Below are positions 8,948-16,188 of a DNA stretch of 47,763 bases, in pieces. The position numbers were made by a program, and so were the translations under genes. The stretch covers positions 1 to 47,763 of the forward strand of contig JAEXZY010000048.1 in the NCBI GenBank assembly GCA_023404955.1, given 5' to 3'. The stretch comes from Actinomycetes bacterium. Lineage in GTDB: Bacteria > Actinomycetota > Actinomycetes > Mycobacteriales > Mycobacteriaceae. Each line of letters begins with the position of its first letter. The first letter of the stretch is position 1. The notes below the pieces were generated by a model. That model searched no databases. It was not told the origin of the DNA and worked only from the letters and a program-made list of their open reading frames with translations.

Positions 8948-9198
8948 ATGTCCGTTCAGTACCTATCGCCCGAAGGTCTCACGGAGCACGTTCCCTACCA
9001 TCATGTCGCCGTCGGAACCGGCACCCGGCACGTGCACGTGAGCGGGCAGATCGCCCGCACAGCAGACGGAACCCCGGTTGCGACAGGCGATCTCGCGGGC
9101 CAGGTGGCGGAATACCGCCGGCGTCCCTCATCGGGGTGGACTATCTGTTCGAGCCCGACGTGCTCGTCGAGGTCGAGGCGACAGCGATCCTGGACTGA
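8948..9198 (+). pseudogene. RidA-family gene remnant with out-of-frame internal deletion
   Basis: The first 55 or so codons from the ATG at 8948 (AAGGAG upstream) read as a RidA/YjgF N-terminus: VQYLSPEGL, YHHVAVGTGTRHVHVSGQIAR and DLAGQVAE. From 9115 the C-terminus continues in another frame as PPASLIGVDYLFEPDVLVEVEATAILD with a stop at 9196-9198. RidA proteins are about 130 residues, so roughly 50 codons of the centre are missing and the junction near 9112-9115 changes frame. The intact-frame product would end in unrelated residues. RidA normally deaminates reactive enamines; this copy should be inactive. Its last 58 bases overlap the end of the opposing araC-type gene. Confidence 0.8.
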
Positions 9199-10127
9199 GC
9201 GGGGCGCGAGGTCCGCCGGACGTCGCGCGGATTGACCCCTCGGACCCGCTTGAACGCCGCACTGAACGCGAACGGATCCGCATAGCCGACCGACCGGCCC
9301 ACCTGAGCGATCGACAGCGCGGGATCGTCGGTCAGCCGGTCGACCGCCAGAGCCATCCGCCAGTGTGTGAGATAGGTCAGCGGCGCTTCGCCCATCAGCT
9401 CGGAGAACCGCTTGGCCAGCGTCGACCGGGACACCCCGATGCGTTCGGCCAGATTCGCCACCGTCCACGGTGCCGCGGGATCATCGTGCAACAGGCGCAG
9501 CGCGTCGCCGACGACCGGATCGCGCTGCGCCGCCCACCAGGCCGGCGGTTCGCCGCCGGGCCGGTCGAACCAGCCGCGGACGGTGCACACCAGCATCCAG
9601 TCGAGCAGCCGGTCGAGCACTACCTGCTGTCCTGGCACGTCGACAGCGATTTCCTCGGCGAGATGATCGAGGATGGCGTCGCCGGTCCCTCCGGCGCTGA
9701 CATGCAAGACAACCGGTAGGGCGTCGAGCAGCCGGTGACTGATCTCGCCGCGCACGGGGTAGGCGCCCACGATCAATGTGGTGGCGCCGTCCGCTTTTCC
9801 ACCATCCGTCCAGCCCAGGCGATGCCGGGTTCCGCCCTGCTCCGGTGTCGCGCAGAACTCACCGCAGGCCAGCGGTTCAGCTGCCGTGTCGAGCGTGTCG
9901 ACGAACGTGAAGGTACCCGGGCCGCGCACCACCACCGTGTCGTGGGAATCGATGCGTTGCGGCATGCCCTCCTCGGGCACGATCCATCCGCCCCCGCCGA
10001 GGGCGGCGCACAGTGTCAGCGGCGCGCCGTCGACGAAGTGCAGGGCCCACGGCGGCGTCAGGAGGGAACTGCCGAACAGCGACCCGTGCGCGCGCACACC
10101 GCGGAACATGTCGCCGAAGGCATCCAT
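9141..10127 (-). CDS. AraC-family transcriptional regulator with cupin-type sensor domain
   Basis: A 328-residue regulator. Residues about 1-190 form the AraC-N/cupin_6-like sensor domain (DMFRGVRAHGSLFGSSLLTPPWALHF, CAALGGGGWIVPEEG, GDAILDHLAEEI). Residues about 205-310 carry the two helix-turn-helix units, with WTVANLAERIGVSRSTLAKRF and IAQVGRSVGYADPFAFSAAFKR. The last about 20 residues are Ser/Thr-rich and are encoded by the antisense of the ridA remnant, an unusual convergent overlap of 58 bases. It is divergent from the NmrA-like gene at 10210, its probable target. The ligand is unknown. Confidence 0.9.
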   Translation of the reverse strand: MDAFGDMFRGVRAHGSLFGSSLLTPPWALHFVDGAPLTLCAALGGGGWIVPEEGMPQRIDSHDTVVVRGPGTFTFVDTLDTAAEPLACGEFCATPEQGGTRHRLGWTDGGKADGATTLIVGAYPVRGEISHRLLDALPVVLHVSAGGTGDAILDHLAEEIAVDVPGQQVVLDRLLDWMLVCTVRGWFDRPGGEPPAWWAAQRDPVVGDALRLLHDDPAAPWTVANLAERIGVSRSTLAKRFSELMGEAPLTYLTHWRMALAVDRLTDDPALSIAQVGRSVGYADPFAFSAAFKRVRGVNPRDVRRTSRPAQSRIAVASTSTSTSGSNR

Positions 10128-10152
10128 GCCGTCGAGGTTAGACGATCACCAA

Positions 10153-10171
10153 GGTATTCCGGACAGATACC
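10153..10171. promoter_or_regulatory. Dyad in the araC/NmrA intergenic gap
   Basis: GGTAT (10153-10157) and ATACC (10167-10171) form an inverted repeat with a 9-bp spacer in the 82-bp gap between the divergent AraC-type regulator and the NmrA-like gene. It is the only obvious symmetric element there and is a candidate binding site for the AraC-type protein. Confidence 0.4.
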
Positions 10172-10209
10172 CATGTACTCGTCCGATCTGGTCATGTTGG
10201 CTCTATCTC

Positions 10210-11046
10210 ATGAACGATGCGAAGACTCTGGTTCTCGGTGCGACCGGCAAGTCCGGACGACGGGTTGCCGCCCGGCTGCGCCTGCAAGGCGTGCCCGTCC
10301 ACGCCGTGTCGCGGCGCAGCGACATGCCCTTCGACTGGGCCGCGCCGGACGACTGGGACGCCGTGTTGACCGGCGTCACGAGCGTGTACGTAGTCGCGCC
10401 GTCGGTCCCCGGGCCGGTCCACGAATTCGTCGCGCGTGCTGCGGCTGCAGGCGTGCAGCATGTGGTCCTGCTGTCCGGGCGCGGGGCCGACGACTGGGGC
10501 GACTCGACGTTCGGTCGTGACATGCGCGATGCCGAGGACGCGGTGCGTGCGTCCGACATCTCATGGACGTTCCTGCGCCCCAACAACTTCGCGCAGAACT
10601 TCGACGAGGAACTCTGGCACGCCCCGCTGCTCGACGGTGAACTGGCCCTACCCATCGGTGATGTCGGTGAGCCGTTCATCGATCTGGAAGACGTGGCCGA
10701 CGTCGCGGCTCAGGTGCTGATCCAACCGGACCGGCACATCGGCCGCGTCTACGAGCTGACGGGCCCACGGTCCATCACGTTCGCCGAAGCCGTCGCTCTG
10801 ATCTCCCGTGCGTCCGGACGGCCGATGTCCTATCGGAGGATCACTGCCGCCGAGTATGCCGATGCGCTCGTGACTCAGGGACTCGACCGGACCGACGCCG
10901 AGCACGTCACGGAGATGTTCGTTCTGATGGAGCGCGGTCTCATCGCGGGCACCACCGACGACGTTGCCGCTGTCCTCGGGCGCCCGGCGAGAGCCTTCGA
11001 GGATTATGTTCTGCGCGTTGCTGTTACAGGAGCGTGGCTGCGATGA
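10210..11046 (+). CDS. NmrA-like NAD(P)-binding oxidoreductase
   Basis: A 278-residue atypical SDR. It opens with KTLVLGATGKSGRRVAARL (the GATGKSG nucleotide motif), then VTSVYVVAPSVPGPVHEF, GVQHVVLLSGRGADDWGDS and ISWTFLRPNNFAQNFDEE. It ends with a helical region similar to NmrA/HSCARG and AgnL4/ergot-alkaloid-type reductases. It probably binds NADPH; the substrate is unknown. The ATG at 10210 starts right at the Rossmann strand. It overlaps the following PPOX gene by four bases (ATGA, 11043-11046), so the two are coupled. It is divergent from the AraC-family regulator, which likely controls the pair. Confidence 0.88.
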   Translation: MNDAKTLVLGATGKSGRRVAARLRLQGVPVHAVSRRSDMPFDWAAPDDWDAVLTGVTSVYVVAPSVPGPVHEFVARAAAAGVQHVVLLSGRGADDWGDSTFGRDMRDAEDAVRASDISWTFLRPNNFAQNFDEELWHAPLLDGELALPIGDVGEPFIDLEDVADVAAQVLIQPDRHIGRVYELTGPRSITFAEAVALISRASGRPMSYRRITAAEYADALVTQGLDRTDAEHVTEMFVLMERGLIAGTTDDVAAVLGRPARAFEDYVLRVAVTGAWLR

Positions 11047-11459
11047 CTGCACTGACCGACACTGACCTGGAACTGCTGCGGCGCCCGCTCTACGGATTCC
11101 TGTCCACCGCCGAGGGGCCACGGCCTCCGCAGCCGCGACCCGTCTGGTTCGAGGTGACCGACGGCGGCGCCATTCAGCTGTTCAGCGCACCGGACACCGT
11201 GCGTACCCGCCGATTGCGCAGGGACCCGCGCGCGTCGCTCGTGGTGACCGCCCCCGTCGGGGAGCGTGAACGGTGGGTGGCGGTGGCCGGCCCTGTGACG
11301 GTGCACGACGACGGCGCCCGTGCCGTGCTCGACCGACTCGCCGAGCGCTACTGGGATCTCGGGGATCCCCGTCGCGCAGATGATCTCGCGGCCATGCAAC
11401 GTGACCCGTGGGTGCGGATCGTCATCCATCCGGAGACAGTCCACCGTTACGCGATGTGA
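11043..11459 (+). CDS. Pyridoxamine-phosphate-oxidase-fold (PPOX) flavin/F420-type protein
   Basis: A 138-residue split-beta-barrel protein of the PPOX family, which in mycobacteria includes many F420- or FMN-dependent reductases. Visible features are LLRRPLYGFLSTAEG, RPVWFEVTDGGAIQLFSA, the phosphate-binding-like run TVRTRRLRRDPRASLVVTAP and VAVAGPVTVHDD. The cofactor cannot be decided from the sequence. It is translationally coupled to the upstream NmrA-like reductase (ATGA overlap), which suggests the two act in one redox step or on the same compound. It is convergent with the nitronate monooxygenase gene (7-bp gap). Confidence 0.85.
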   Translation: MTALTDTDLELLRRPLYGFLSTAEGPRPPQPRPVWFEVTDGGAIQLFSAPDTVRTRRLRRDPRASLVVTAPVGERERWVAVAGPVTVHDDGARAVLDRLAERYWDLGDPRRADDLAAMQRDPWVRIVIHPETVHRYAM

Positions 11460-11466
11460 ACTGCTG

Positions 11467-12453
11467 TCACGCCCCAGCGGACGCCAGCTCACCGGCGAAC
11501 AACCGGGCCCGTGCCGCGGTGTACTCCGCGCTCAACCGCGCGACCAGGTCTGCCGTCGGGACCACGTCTCGGATGGGGCCGATTCCCTGTCCGGCGCCCC
11601 AGATGTCCTTCCACGCCTTGGCATCGGTGTTTCCACCAGAGCCGAAGTTCATCGTCGACGGATCGGATTCGGGGAGGTTTTCGGGATCCAGACCCGCGGC
11701 TTCGATGGAACCGCGCAGATAATTGCCGTGCACACCCGTGAAGAGGTTCGAGTACACGATGTCGTCGGCTCCGCTGGCGGCGACCATCTGCTTGTAGGCA
11801 GGCTCGGTGCGCGCTTCCGTCGTGGCCAGGAACGCGGACCCGATGTAGGCGAGATCGGCTCCGGCGGCCTGGGCCGCCAGGATCGAGCGACCGTGTCCGA
11901 TGGCGCCGGAGAGCAGCAACGGCCCGTCGAACCATGCGCGGATCTCTTGCACGAGAGCGAATGGCGAGATGGTTCCGGCATGCCCGCCCGCCCCGGCAGC
12001 CACGGCGATGAGCCCGTCGGCGCCCTTGTCGATGGCCTTGTGCGCAAACCTGTCGTTGATGACGTCGTGCAGCACGATGCCGCCGTAGGAGTGGATGGCG
12101 TCGTTGACGTCGGTGCGGGCACCCAGGGACGTGATCACGATCGGCACCTTGTGCTCGACACAGGCTTGAACGTCTTCTTCCAGGCGCTCATTGGATTTGT
12201 GCACGATCTGGTTGACGGCGAAGGGGGCGGTCACGAGTTCGGGATGCTCGCGGCGACGTTCGTCCAACGCGGCGGAGATCTGCGCCAGCCACTCGTGCAG
12301 CACCGAAGCCGGGCGGGCGTTGAGTGCGGGGAACGATCCGACCACGCCGGCACTGCACTGCGCGATGACGAGTTCCGGTCCGGAACACAGGAACAGCGGG
12401 GCCGCGACGGCGGGTAGGGCGAGGTTGTCGCGCAAGAGGTCGGGAAGGGTCAT
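11467..12453 (-). CDS. Nitronate monooxygenase / 2-nitropropane dioxygenase-like flavoprotein
   Basis: A 328-residue TIM-barrel FMN protein of the nitronate monooxygenase family, which oxidises alkyl nitronates such as propionate-3-nitronate. Typical runs are LALPAVAAPLFLCSGPELV, HKVPIVITSLGA, the cofactor-binding GADGLIAVAAGAGGHAG and PLLLSGAIGHGRSI, and AGADLAYIGSAFLAT. The catalytic-type His is in GAGGHAG. The length is normal. It lies 7 bp downstream of the PadR-family gene on the same strand, so regulator and enzyme form an operon. The substrate could differ from nitronates, because many annotated members are untested. Confidence 0.88.
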   Translation of the reverse strand: MTLPDLLRDNLALPAVAAPLFLCSGPELVIAQCSAGVVGSFPALNARPASVLHEWLAQISAALDERRREHPELVTAPFAVNQIVHKSNERLEEDVQACVEHKVPIVITSLGARTDVNDAIHSYGGIVLHDVINDRFAHKAIDKGADGLIAVAAGAGGHAGTISPFALVQEIRAWFDGPLLLSGAIGHGRSILAAQAAGADLAYIGSAFLATTEARTEPAYKQMVAASGADDIVYSNLFTGVHGNYLRGSIEAAGLDPENLPESDPSTMNFGSGGNTDAKAWKDIWGAGQGIGPIRDVVPTADLVARLSAEYTAARARLFAGELASAGA

Positions 12454-12460
12454 GGGTTGA

Positions 12461-13078
12461 TCACTTTCGCTCGGGCGCCACGGTGTGGAGGGGAGGCAGG
12501 GCGGTGGATCGGCGGCCCCCGGGACGTGAGGGCGCCAGTTCGTCTGCGGTCTCGGCGATCTCGCGCCAGAACGCGATCGACGCCTTCTCGATCATCTGGC
12601 CCGCGCGCAATGTCGCCAGGGGATAGCCGAGATCGGGACGATCCTGATAGCGGCGCTGCAGATCGGTGTAATACGCCAATCGCGCTTTGCGTTCCACGAT
12701 TTGGTTCTCGGCGAGTTCGCGCATGCTCGCCGGGTCGGCGAGCTCGCCGAAGTGGAGTTTGAGCAGCGCTTCGTCGTGGAGTTCGGAGGGCTGCGAGGTG
12801 CCGGGGTCCCGCAACCACAGCCGCAGGCACTCGAGACCTTCGCCGGTGATCGTGAAGAACTGCCGCCGCCGCCCCCCGTCTTCGGTCTCGGACCGCAACA
12901 GTCCGCGGTCCTCCAACCGGCGCGGTTCGCGGTAGAGCGTGGCGTGCTGCAGCGGCCACAAATAGGCGATCGACTCGGCAACGTACTGCTTGAGCTGATA
13001 CGAGGTCGTCGGACCGCGCACTGCGATCACGCCCAACACCACGTAGGACAGATGGCTGAGGCGCGATCCCTCGGACAT
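12461..13078 (-). CDS. PadR-family transcriptional regulator
   Basis: A 205-residue PadR-type winged-helix protein. The N-terminal DNA-binding domain shows LSYVVLGVIAVRGPTTSYQL, LWPLQHATLYREPRRLEDRGLL and the wing EDGGRRRQFFTITGEG. The C-terminal helices (Vir-type PadR domain) cover residues about 95-190. The ATG at 13078 was chosen because the fold begins nine residues later; the frame runs 29 codons upstream through a perfect palindrome that is almost certainly an operator. It lies just upstream of the nitronate monooxygenase gene and probably represses both until a ligand binds. Confidence 0.9.
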   Translation of the reverse strand: MSEGSRLSHLSYVVLGVIAVRGPTTSYQLKQYVAESIAYLWPLQHATLYREPRRLEDRGLLRSETEDGGRRRQFFTITGEGLECLRLWLRDPGTSQPSELHDEALLKLHFGELADPASMRELAENQIVERKARLAYYTDLQRRYQDRPDLGYPLATLRAGQMIEKASIAFWREIAETADELAPSRPGGRRSTALPPLHTVAPERK

Positions 13079-13084
13079 GGTGCC

Positions 13085-13105
13085 GACCGTATCATTGATA
13101 CGGTC
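13085..13105. promoter_or_regulatory. Perfect 21-bp palindrome, PadR operator
   Basis: GACCGTATCA, a central T, and TGATACGGTC form an uninterrupted palindrome ending 7 bp upstream of the padR-type ATG. Position and symmetry make it the likely autoregulatory operator of the PadR/nitronate monooxygenase operon. Confidence 0.7.
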
Positions 13106-13257
13106 GCTCGGGCCAGCGCAGTGCACCCATGGGTTCGTGGAGGGCGGGACGATCGGGCTTCCCACTTCAGATTAAGCGAGGGTACGGGGCTTGTGGCAAG
13201 ACCCCGGTCGTGCGGCATCCTGGCCCGGCCCCGTACCCCACCGCAAGGATGTTGCCT

Positions 13258-13680
13258 GTGTCTCGATCGCCCGTCCACGGCCCGTTCTTCCATGGCACGA
13301 TCGCTGATCTGACGGAAGGCGACCTGCTCACCGCGGGCAGGCCGTCGAACTACCGTCCCGAGATCGTGATGAACCACATCTACTTCACCGCTCGGGTCGA
13401 CGGTGCCGGACTGGCGGCGGAGATCGCCGCGGAACTGGCCGGCGGCACGGCCGCGCCCCGGGTCTACGAGGTCGAACCGACGGGGGAGTTCGAGGACGAC
13501 CCGAACGTGACCGACAAGAAGTTCCCCGGAAACCCGACCCGCTCCTACCGCAGCACCGCCCCGCTGCGGGTGATCGCCGAGGTGACGGAGTGGCAGCGGT
13601 TGACACCGGAGCAGCTGCAGATGTGGCGGGAGCGGCTGGCTGTGCTGCTCTCCGATGACGGCGGAGAGATCATCAACTGA
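13258..13680 (+). CDS. arr: Rifamycin ADP-ribosyltransferase (Arr)
   Basis: A 140-residue protein closely matching the Arr family, which transfers ADP-ribose from NAD+ to the C23 hydroxyl of rifamycins and inactivates them. Conserved elements are PFFHGTIADL (NAD-contacting HGT), RPSNYRPEIVMNHIYFTA, RVYEVEPTGEFEDDPNVTD and KKFPGNPTRSYRS. The conserved Asp of the DDPNVTDKK block is present. The length agrees with the mycobacterial enzyme. The GTG at 13258 was chosen because AAGG ends nine bases upstream; an ATG at 13249 overlaps that ribosome site. No partner gene is evident. Base composition looks like the neighbours, so there is no sign of recent acquisition. Confidence 0.93.
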   Translation: MSRSPVHGPFFHGTIADLTEGDLLTAGRPSNYRPEIVMNHIYFTARVDGAGLAAEIAAELAGGTAAPRVYEVEPTGEFEDDPNVTDKKFPGNPTRSYRSTAPLRVIAEVTEWQRLTPEQLQMWRERLAVLLSDDGGEIIN

Positions 13681-13776
13681 ACGGCGTTGCCGTCGACTAG
13701 ACATCCTGGAACGCAGTTCGTAGCCTTTCCCGGGACCATCTCCCAGCCGCCCCGCCACTCTCGAGAACAAGGGATC

Positions 13777-14871
13777 GTGACAATCCGTATGCGCCACGCC
13801 TCTCGGGGAACGCTCAGCGGTATCGCGGGCGCTCTGCTCGTGGCGGCGACGATCTGCACCGCGTACGCGGACCCCGCCGACGAGGCGTTGGCCAGGCTCA
13901 ACGAGCTCTCTGCGCAGGCCGTCCACAGCCGCGAGGCCGTCACGGCGGCTCAGCGCGACGCCGACACGAAACAGGCCGAGCTCGTCACCGCCGATGACCG
14001 CCGACGCGTGGACCAGGCTGCGCTGGACGCCGCGAACACCCAGCTCGCGCCTCTTCAGGACGCGGTGGATCGCCTCGCGGCGATGACGTACATGAGTGGC
14101 GGCGACAGTCAGATGGCGACGGTGTTCACCGCGTCCTCCCCGCAACGCCTCATCGAGCGGCTGTCTCTCCAGCACGTGATGGACGCGACCACGGCCGCTC
14201 GTCTGCAGGCCTATCGGCAGACGCGCGAACAGGCGCAAACCGCTGCCCGCGCCTCCGAGCGCTCGGCCGCTGATGCCCGCGCCGCAGCCGAGCGCGCCGC
14301 CGCGATCCGCGCGGAGCTACAGGCCAAGTGGCAGGACCTTCTGCGCCGGATCGCCGCCGCGGAGGCGCAGTACGCGGCGCTGACGCCGCAGCAGCAAGCC
14401 GTCATCGACGCGGCAGTCCCGCCGCCACCACCGGCCGCGCCCCCGGGGCCGCAGAACCCCGCCGTCGTCGCGATGCCGGCTCTGCCGCCCGGCGACCTCG
14501 CACCTCCGCAGGTTCCTGACGCCCTGCCCGTCGGCGTCGCCAATGAAGCTGGCCTGCAACCCAATACGGTGCTCGTCGCACGAGCCGTCAGCGCCCAGTT
14601 CCCGCAGATCTCCACCATCGACGGGGTGCGGCCCGACTCGAAGCCGTGGCATCCGCGAGGCCTCGCCATCGACATCATGATCCCCAACCCCGACAGCCCC
14701 GAGGGCATCGCGCTCGGCGACCAGATCCGCGCATTCGCGCTCGCCAACGCGGGCCGCTTCGGGTTGCAGGACGTGATCTGGCGTGGCACCTACTCCACAC
14801 CGGCCGGACCGCAGGCGTCCGGCTACGGGCACTACGACCACGTGCACATCACCACCACGCCGCGCGGCTGA
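13777..14871 (+). CDS. Exported coiled-coil protein with peptidase-like C-terminal domain
   Basis: A protein of about 364 residues. A signal peptide (about residues 1-30, GTLSGIAGALLVAATICTAYA) is followed by a long coiled coil (about 35-215, rich in Ala, Glu, Gln and Arg) like the N-termini of mycobacterial RipA/RipB-type proteins. A proline-rich linker (about 218-255) leads to a C-terminal domain with RAVSAQFPQISTIDGVR, WHPRGLAIDIMIPN and GHYDHVHITTTPRG. The HxxG...D...H.H pattern resembles LAS-type zinc peptidases (VanY/ARB_07466-like), suggesting a role in cell-wall turnover. The start is GTG 13777 or ATG 13789; neither has an ideally spaced ribosome site. Confidence 0.82.
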   Translation: MTIRMRHASRGTLSGIAGALLVAATICTAYADPADEALARLNELSAQAVHSREAVTAAQRDADTKQAELVTADDRRRVDQAALDAANTQLAPLQDAVDRLAAMTYMSGGDSQMATVFTASSPQRLIERLSLQHVMDATTAARLQAYRQTREQAQTAARASERSAADARAAAERAAAIRAELQAKWQDLLRRIAAAEAQYAALTPQQQAVIDAAVPPPPPAAPPGPQNPAVVAMPALPPGDLAPPQVPDALPVGVANEAGLQPNTVLVARAVSAQFPQISTIDGVRPDSKPWHPRGLAIDIMIPNPDSPEGIALGDQIRAFALANAGRFGLQDVIWRGTYSTPAGPQASGYGHYDHVHITTTPRG

Positions 14872-14962
14872 CCGACTTGTCGGACGTGCCGCGCATGCTG
14901 GCGGCATCCACGACTGAAGGCGTCAGTGCTCGGGCTGCGCACAGAATGGCCGGATACGGCTG

Positions 14963-14986
14963 CCTGACGACCAGCCGCCCGTCAGG
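14963..14986. terminator. Hairpin between convergent genes
   Basis: CCTGACG (14963-14969) and CGTCAGG (14980-14986) form a 7-bp stem with a 10-base loop, overlapping the stop codon of the minus-strand CIA30-like gene in a convergent gap. There is no T-run, as is usual in mycobacterial hairpins. It may help end either transcript. Confidence 0.35.
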
Positions 14987-15599
14987 AGGTGGCGTCGATC
15001 CCGGTCACCGTGATGGCGAAGGGGCCCTGCTGCTTGTCGAGGATGTAGACCGCGACCTGGCCGATGGTCGACGGGTCGAGCAGCCGCGGAGCATCGGGTG
15101 CTGGGTCCAGACGCATGCCGACCGGTTCGAAATTCGCGACGGGCAGCGCGTAGCTTCGTGCCACACCGGCGTCGGTCCGGAATCGCTGGATGTAGGACCA
15201 CTCTTGCCCGGCAACGCCGGCCTTCAGCACGTACGTCTTGCCGTCGCCGGTGGCCCGCACATTCAGCGCCGTCGCACCTGCGGCTCTCTGCCCTATGCCG
15301 GGGTCCTCCGGACTGCGAGCCGAGGCGAAGCCACCGTTGTTCTCCAACGACAGCGTGCCGGAGAACTCCAGACCGTCCCCACTGAACGCGACCCGTGAGG
15401 TGGACTTGCCGCCCATGACCGGGTCGTTGACCGTGATCCAGCCGGCCACCGCGCCGGCGTCACCGAGTTCGATCAGGCTCGTCACCCGCCCGCCCGGCAT
15501 GGGCGTCGTGTCGTCGGCGCTTGCCGGCCGTCCACACGCGGCGACCAGCAGCGCCGAGACCGTGAGCGCGACCCCGATCAGCCACCGACGCCGCGGCAC
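14982..15599 (-). CDS. CIA30-domain lipoprotein
   Basis: A 205-residue lipoprotein. The signal peptide ends in a clear lipobox (ALLVAAC, Cys at about 22). The rest matches a CIA30 (complex I intermediate-associated protein 30/NDUFAF1-like) beta-sandwich domain: WITVNDPVMGGKSTSRVAFSG is the characteristic signature, followed by FSGTLSLENNGGFASARSP and GYXX-like strands ending DGKTYVLKAGV. Bacterial CIA30 proteins have no settled function. The GTG start sits one base after the stop codon of the upstream DUF4174 gene, so the two are one operon. It would be anchored on the outer face of the cytoplasmic membrane. Confidence 0.85.
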   Translation of the reverse strand: MPRRRWLIGVALTVSALLVAACGRPASADDTTPMPGGRVTSLIELGDAGAVAGWITVNDPVMGGKSTSRVAFSGDGLEFSGTLSLENNGGFASARSPEDPGIGQRAAGATALNVRATGDGKTYVLKAGVAGQEWSYIQRFRTDAGVARSYALPVANFEPVGMRLDPAPDAPRLLDPSTIGQVAVYILDKQQGPFAITVTGIDATS

Positions 15600-15600
15600 G

Positions 15601-16071
15601 TCAGCATTCCCCGGCGCTGGAGCTCATCTCACGGCTTCGCATGGGCATGCCGTCGATCACCGAGAACACGACCTTCAGATCTGGAACCTCGTCGGTGCGC
15701 CACTTTTCACCGCCGTCCTTGCCGACCAGCACCACCGCGAAAGCATCCGGCGCGACGCCGTACCGCTGCCTCAGGCTCTCAGCTTCAACCGGGTCCATCT
15801 CCGCGCCGTCGAGCGTGCTGCTGCCGCCGGCCACCACCGCGGCGAGCACCATGTCGCGGTCGGCGAATGCGCACCGGGCGTCGTCGATGCTGCGGAGTGT
15901 TTCGGTCAGACGTGGATCGTTTCCAGAGGGTGCGAAGACCAGGAGCGGACGATGCTTCCACAGGTGATCGCCGAGACCGTCGGCCCAAGCCGACGCCGAA
16001 CCGATGACGGCACTGATCATCACCAGGGCGGCGGCGAACACCGACCGCACCACACTGCGCTGTCGAGCCAT
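15601..16071 (-). CDS. Exported DUF4174-like protein
   Basis: A 156-residue protein with a signal peptide (about residues 1-30, SVFAAALVMISAVIGSASAWA). It is followed by a thioredoxin-like fold of the DUF4174 type: HLWKHRPLLVFAPSGNDPRL, CAFADRDMVLAAVV, YGVAPDAFAVVLVGKDGGEKWR and a C-terminal IDGMPMRSREM. DUF4174 proteins are small secreted or periplasmic proteins of unknown role and lack a CxxC redox pair here. The ATG at 16071 has GGGAGG five bases upstream; that site can pair with CCTCCCG further upstream in the leader. It forms an operon with the CIA30-domain lipoprotein (1-bp gap). Confidence 0.82.
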   Translation of the reverse strand: MARQRSVVRSVFAAALVMISAVIGSASAWADGLGDHLWKHRPLLVFAPSGNDPRLTETLRSIDDARCAFADRDMVLAAVVAGGSSTLDGAEMDPVEAESLRQRYGVAPDAFAVVLVGKDGGEKWRTDEVPDLKVVFSVIDGMPMRSREMSSSAGEC

Positions 16072-16075
16072 AGTG

Positions 16076-16104
16076 CCTCCCGATGGTACCGACGCACCGG
16101 GAGG
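16076..16104 (-). promoter_or_regulatory. Hairpin masking the DUF4174 ribosome site
   Basis: On the minus strand CCTCCCG (16104-16098) can pair with CGGGAGG (16082-16076), enclosing a 15-base loop. The second arm contains the Shine-Dalgarno sequence of the DUF4174 gene. If transcription starts upstream of 16104, the stem would hide the ribosome site. The transcription start is not known. Confidence 0.35.
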
Positions 16105-16150
16105 TGCGGCTGTGCGCAGCGATCGCGCTCGCCGGCGCGACCCAGAACCG

Positions 16151-16162
16151 ATTGTGCACAAT
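16151..16162. promoter_or_regulatory. MarR/OhrR-type operator palindrome
   Basis: ATTGTGCACAAT is a perfect 12-bp palindrome 27 bp upstream of the MarR-family ATG, followed by a partial second copy (TGTGTGCGAT). AT-rich palindromes of this length are typical MarR/OhrR sites. Control may extend to the divergent DUF4174 operon. Confidence 0.5.
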
Positions 16163-16188
16163 TGAGCTGTGTGCGATAAAGTTCGCCC

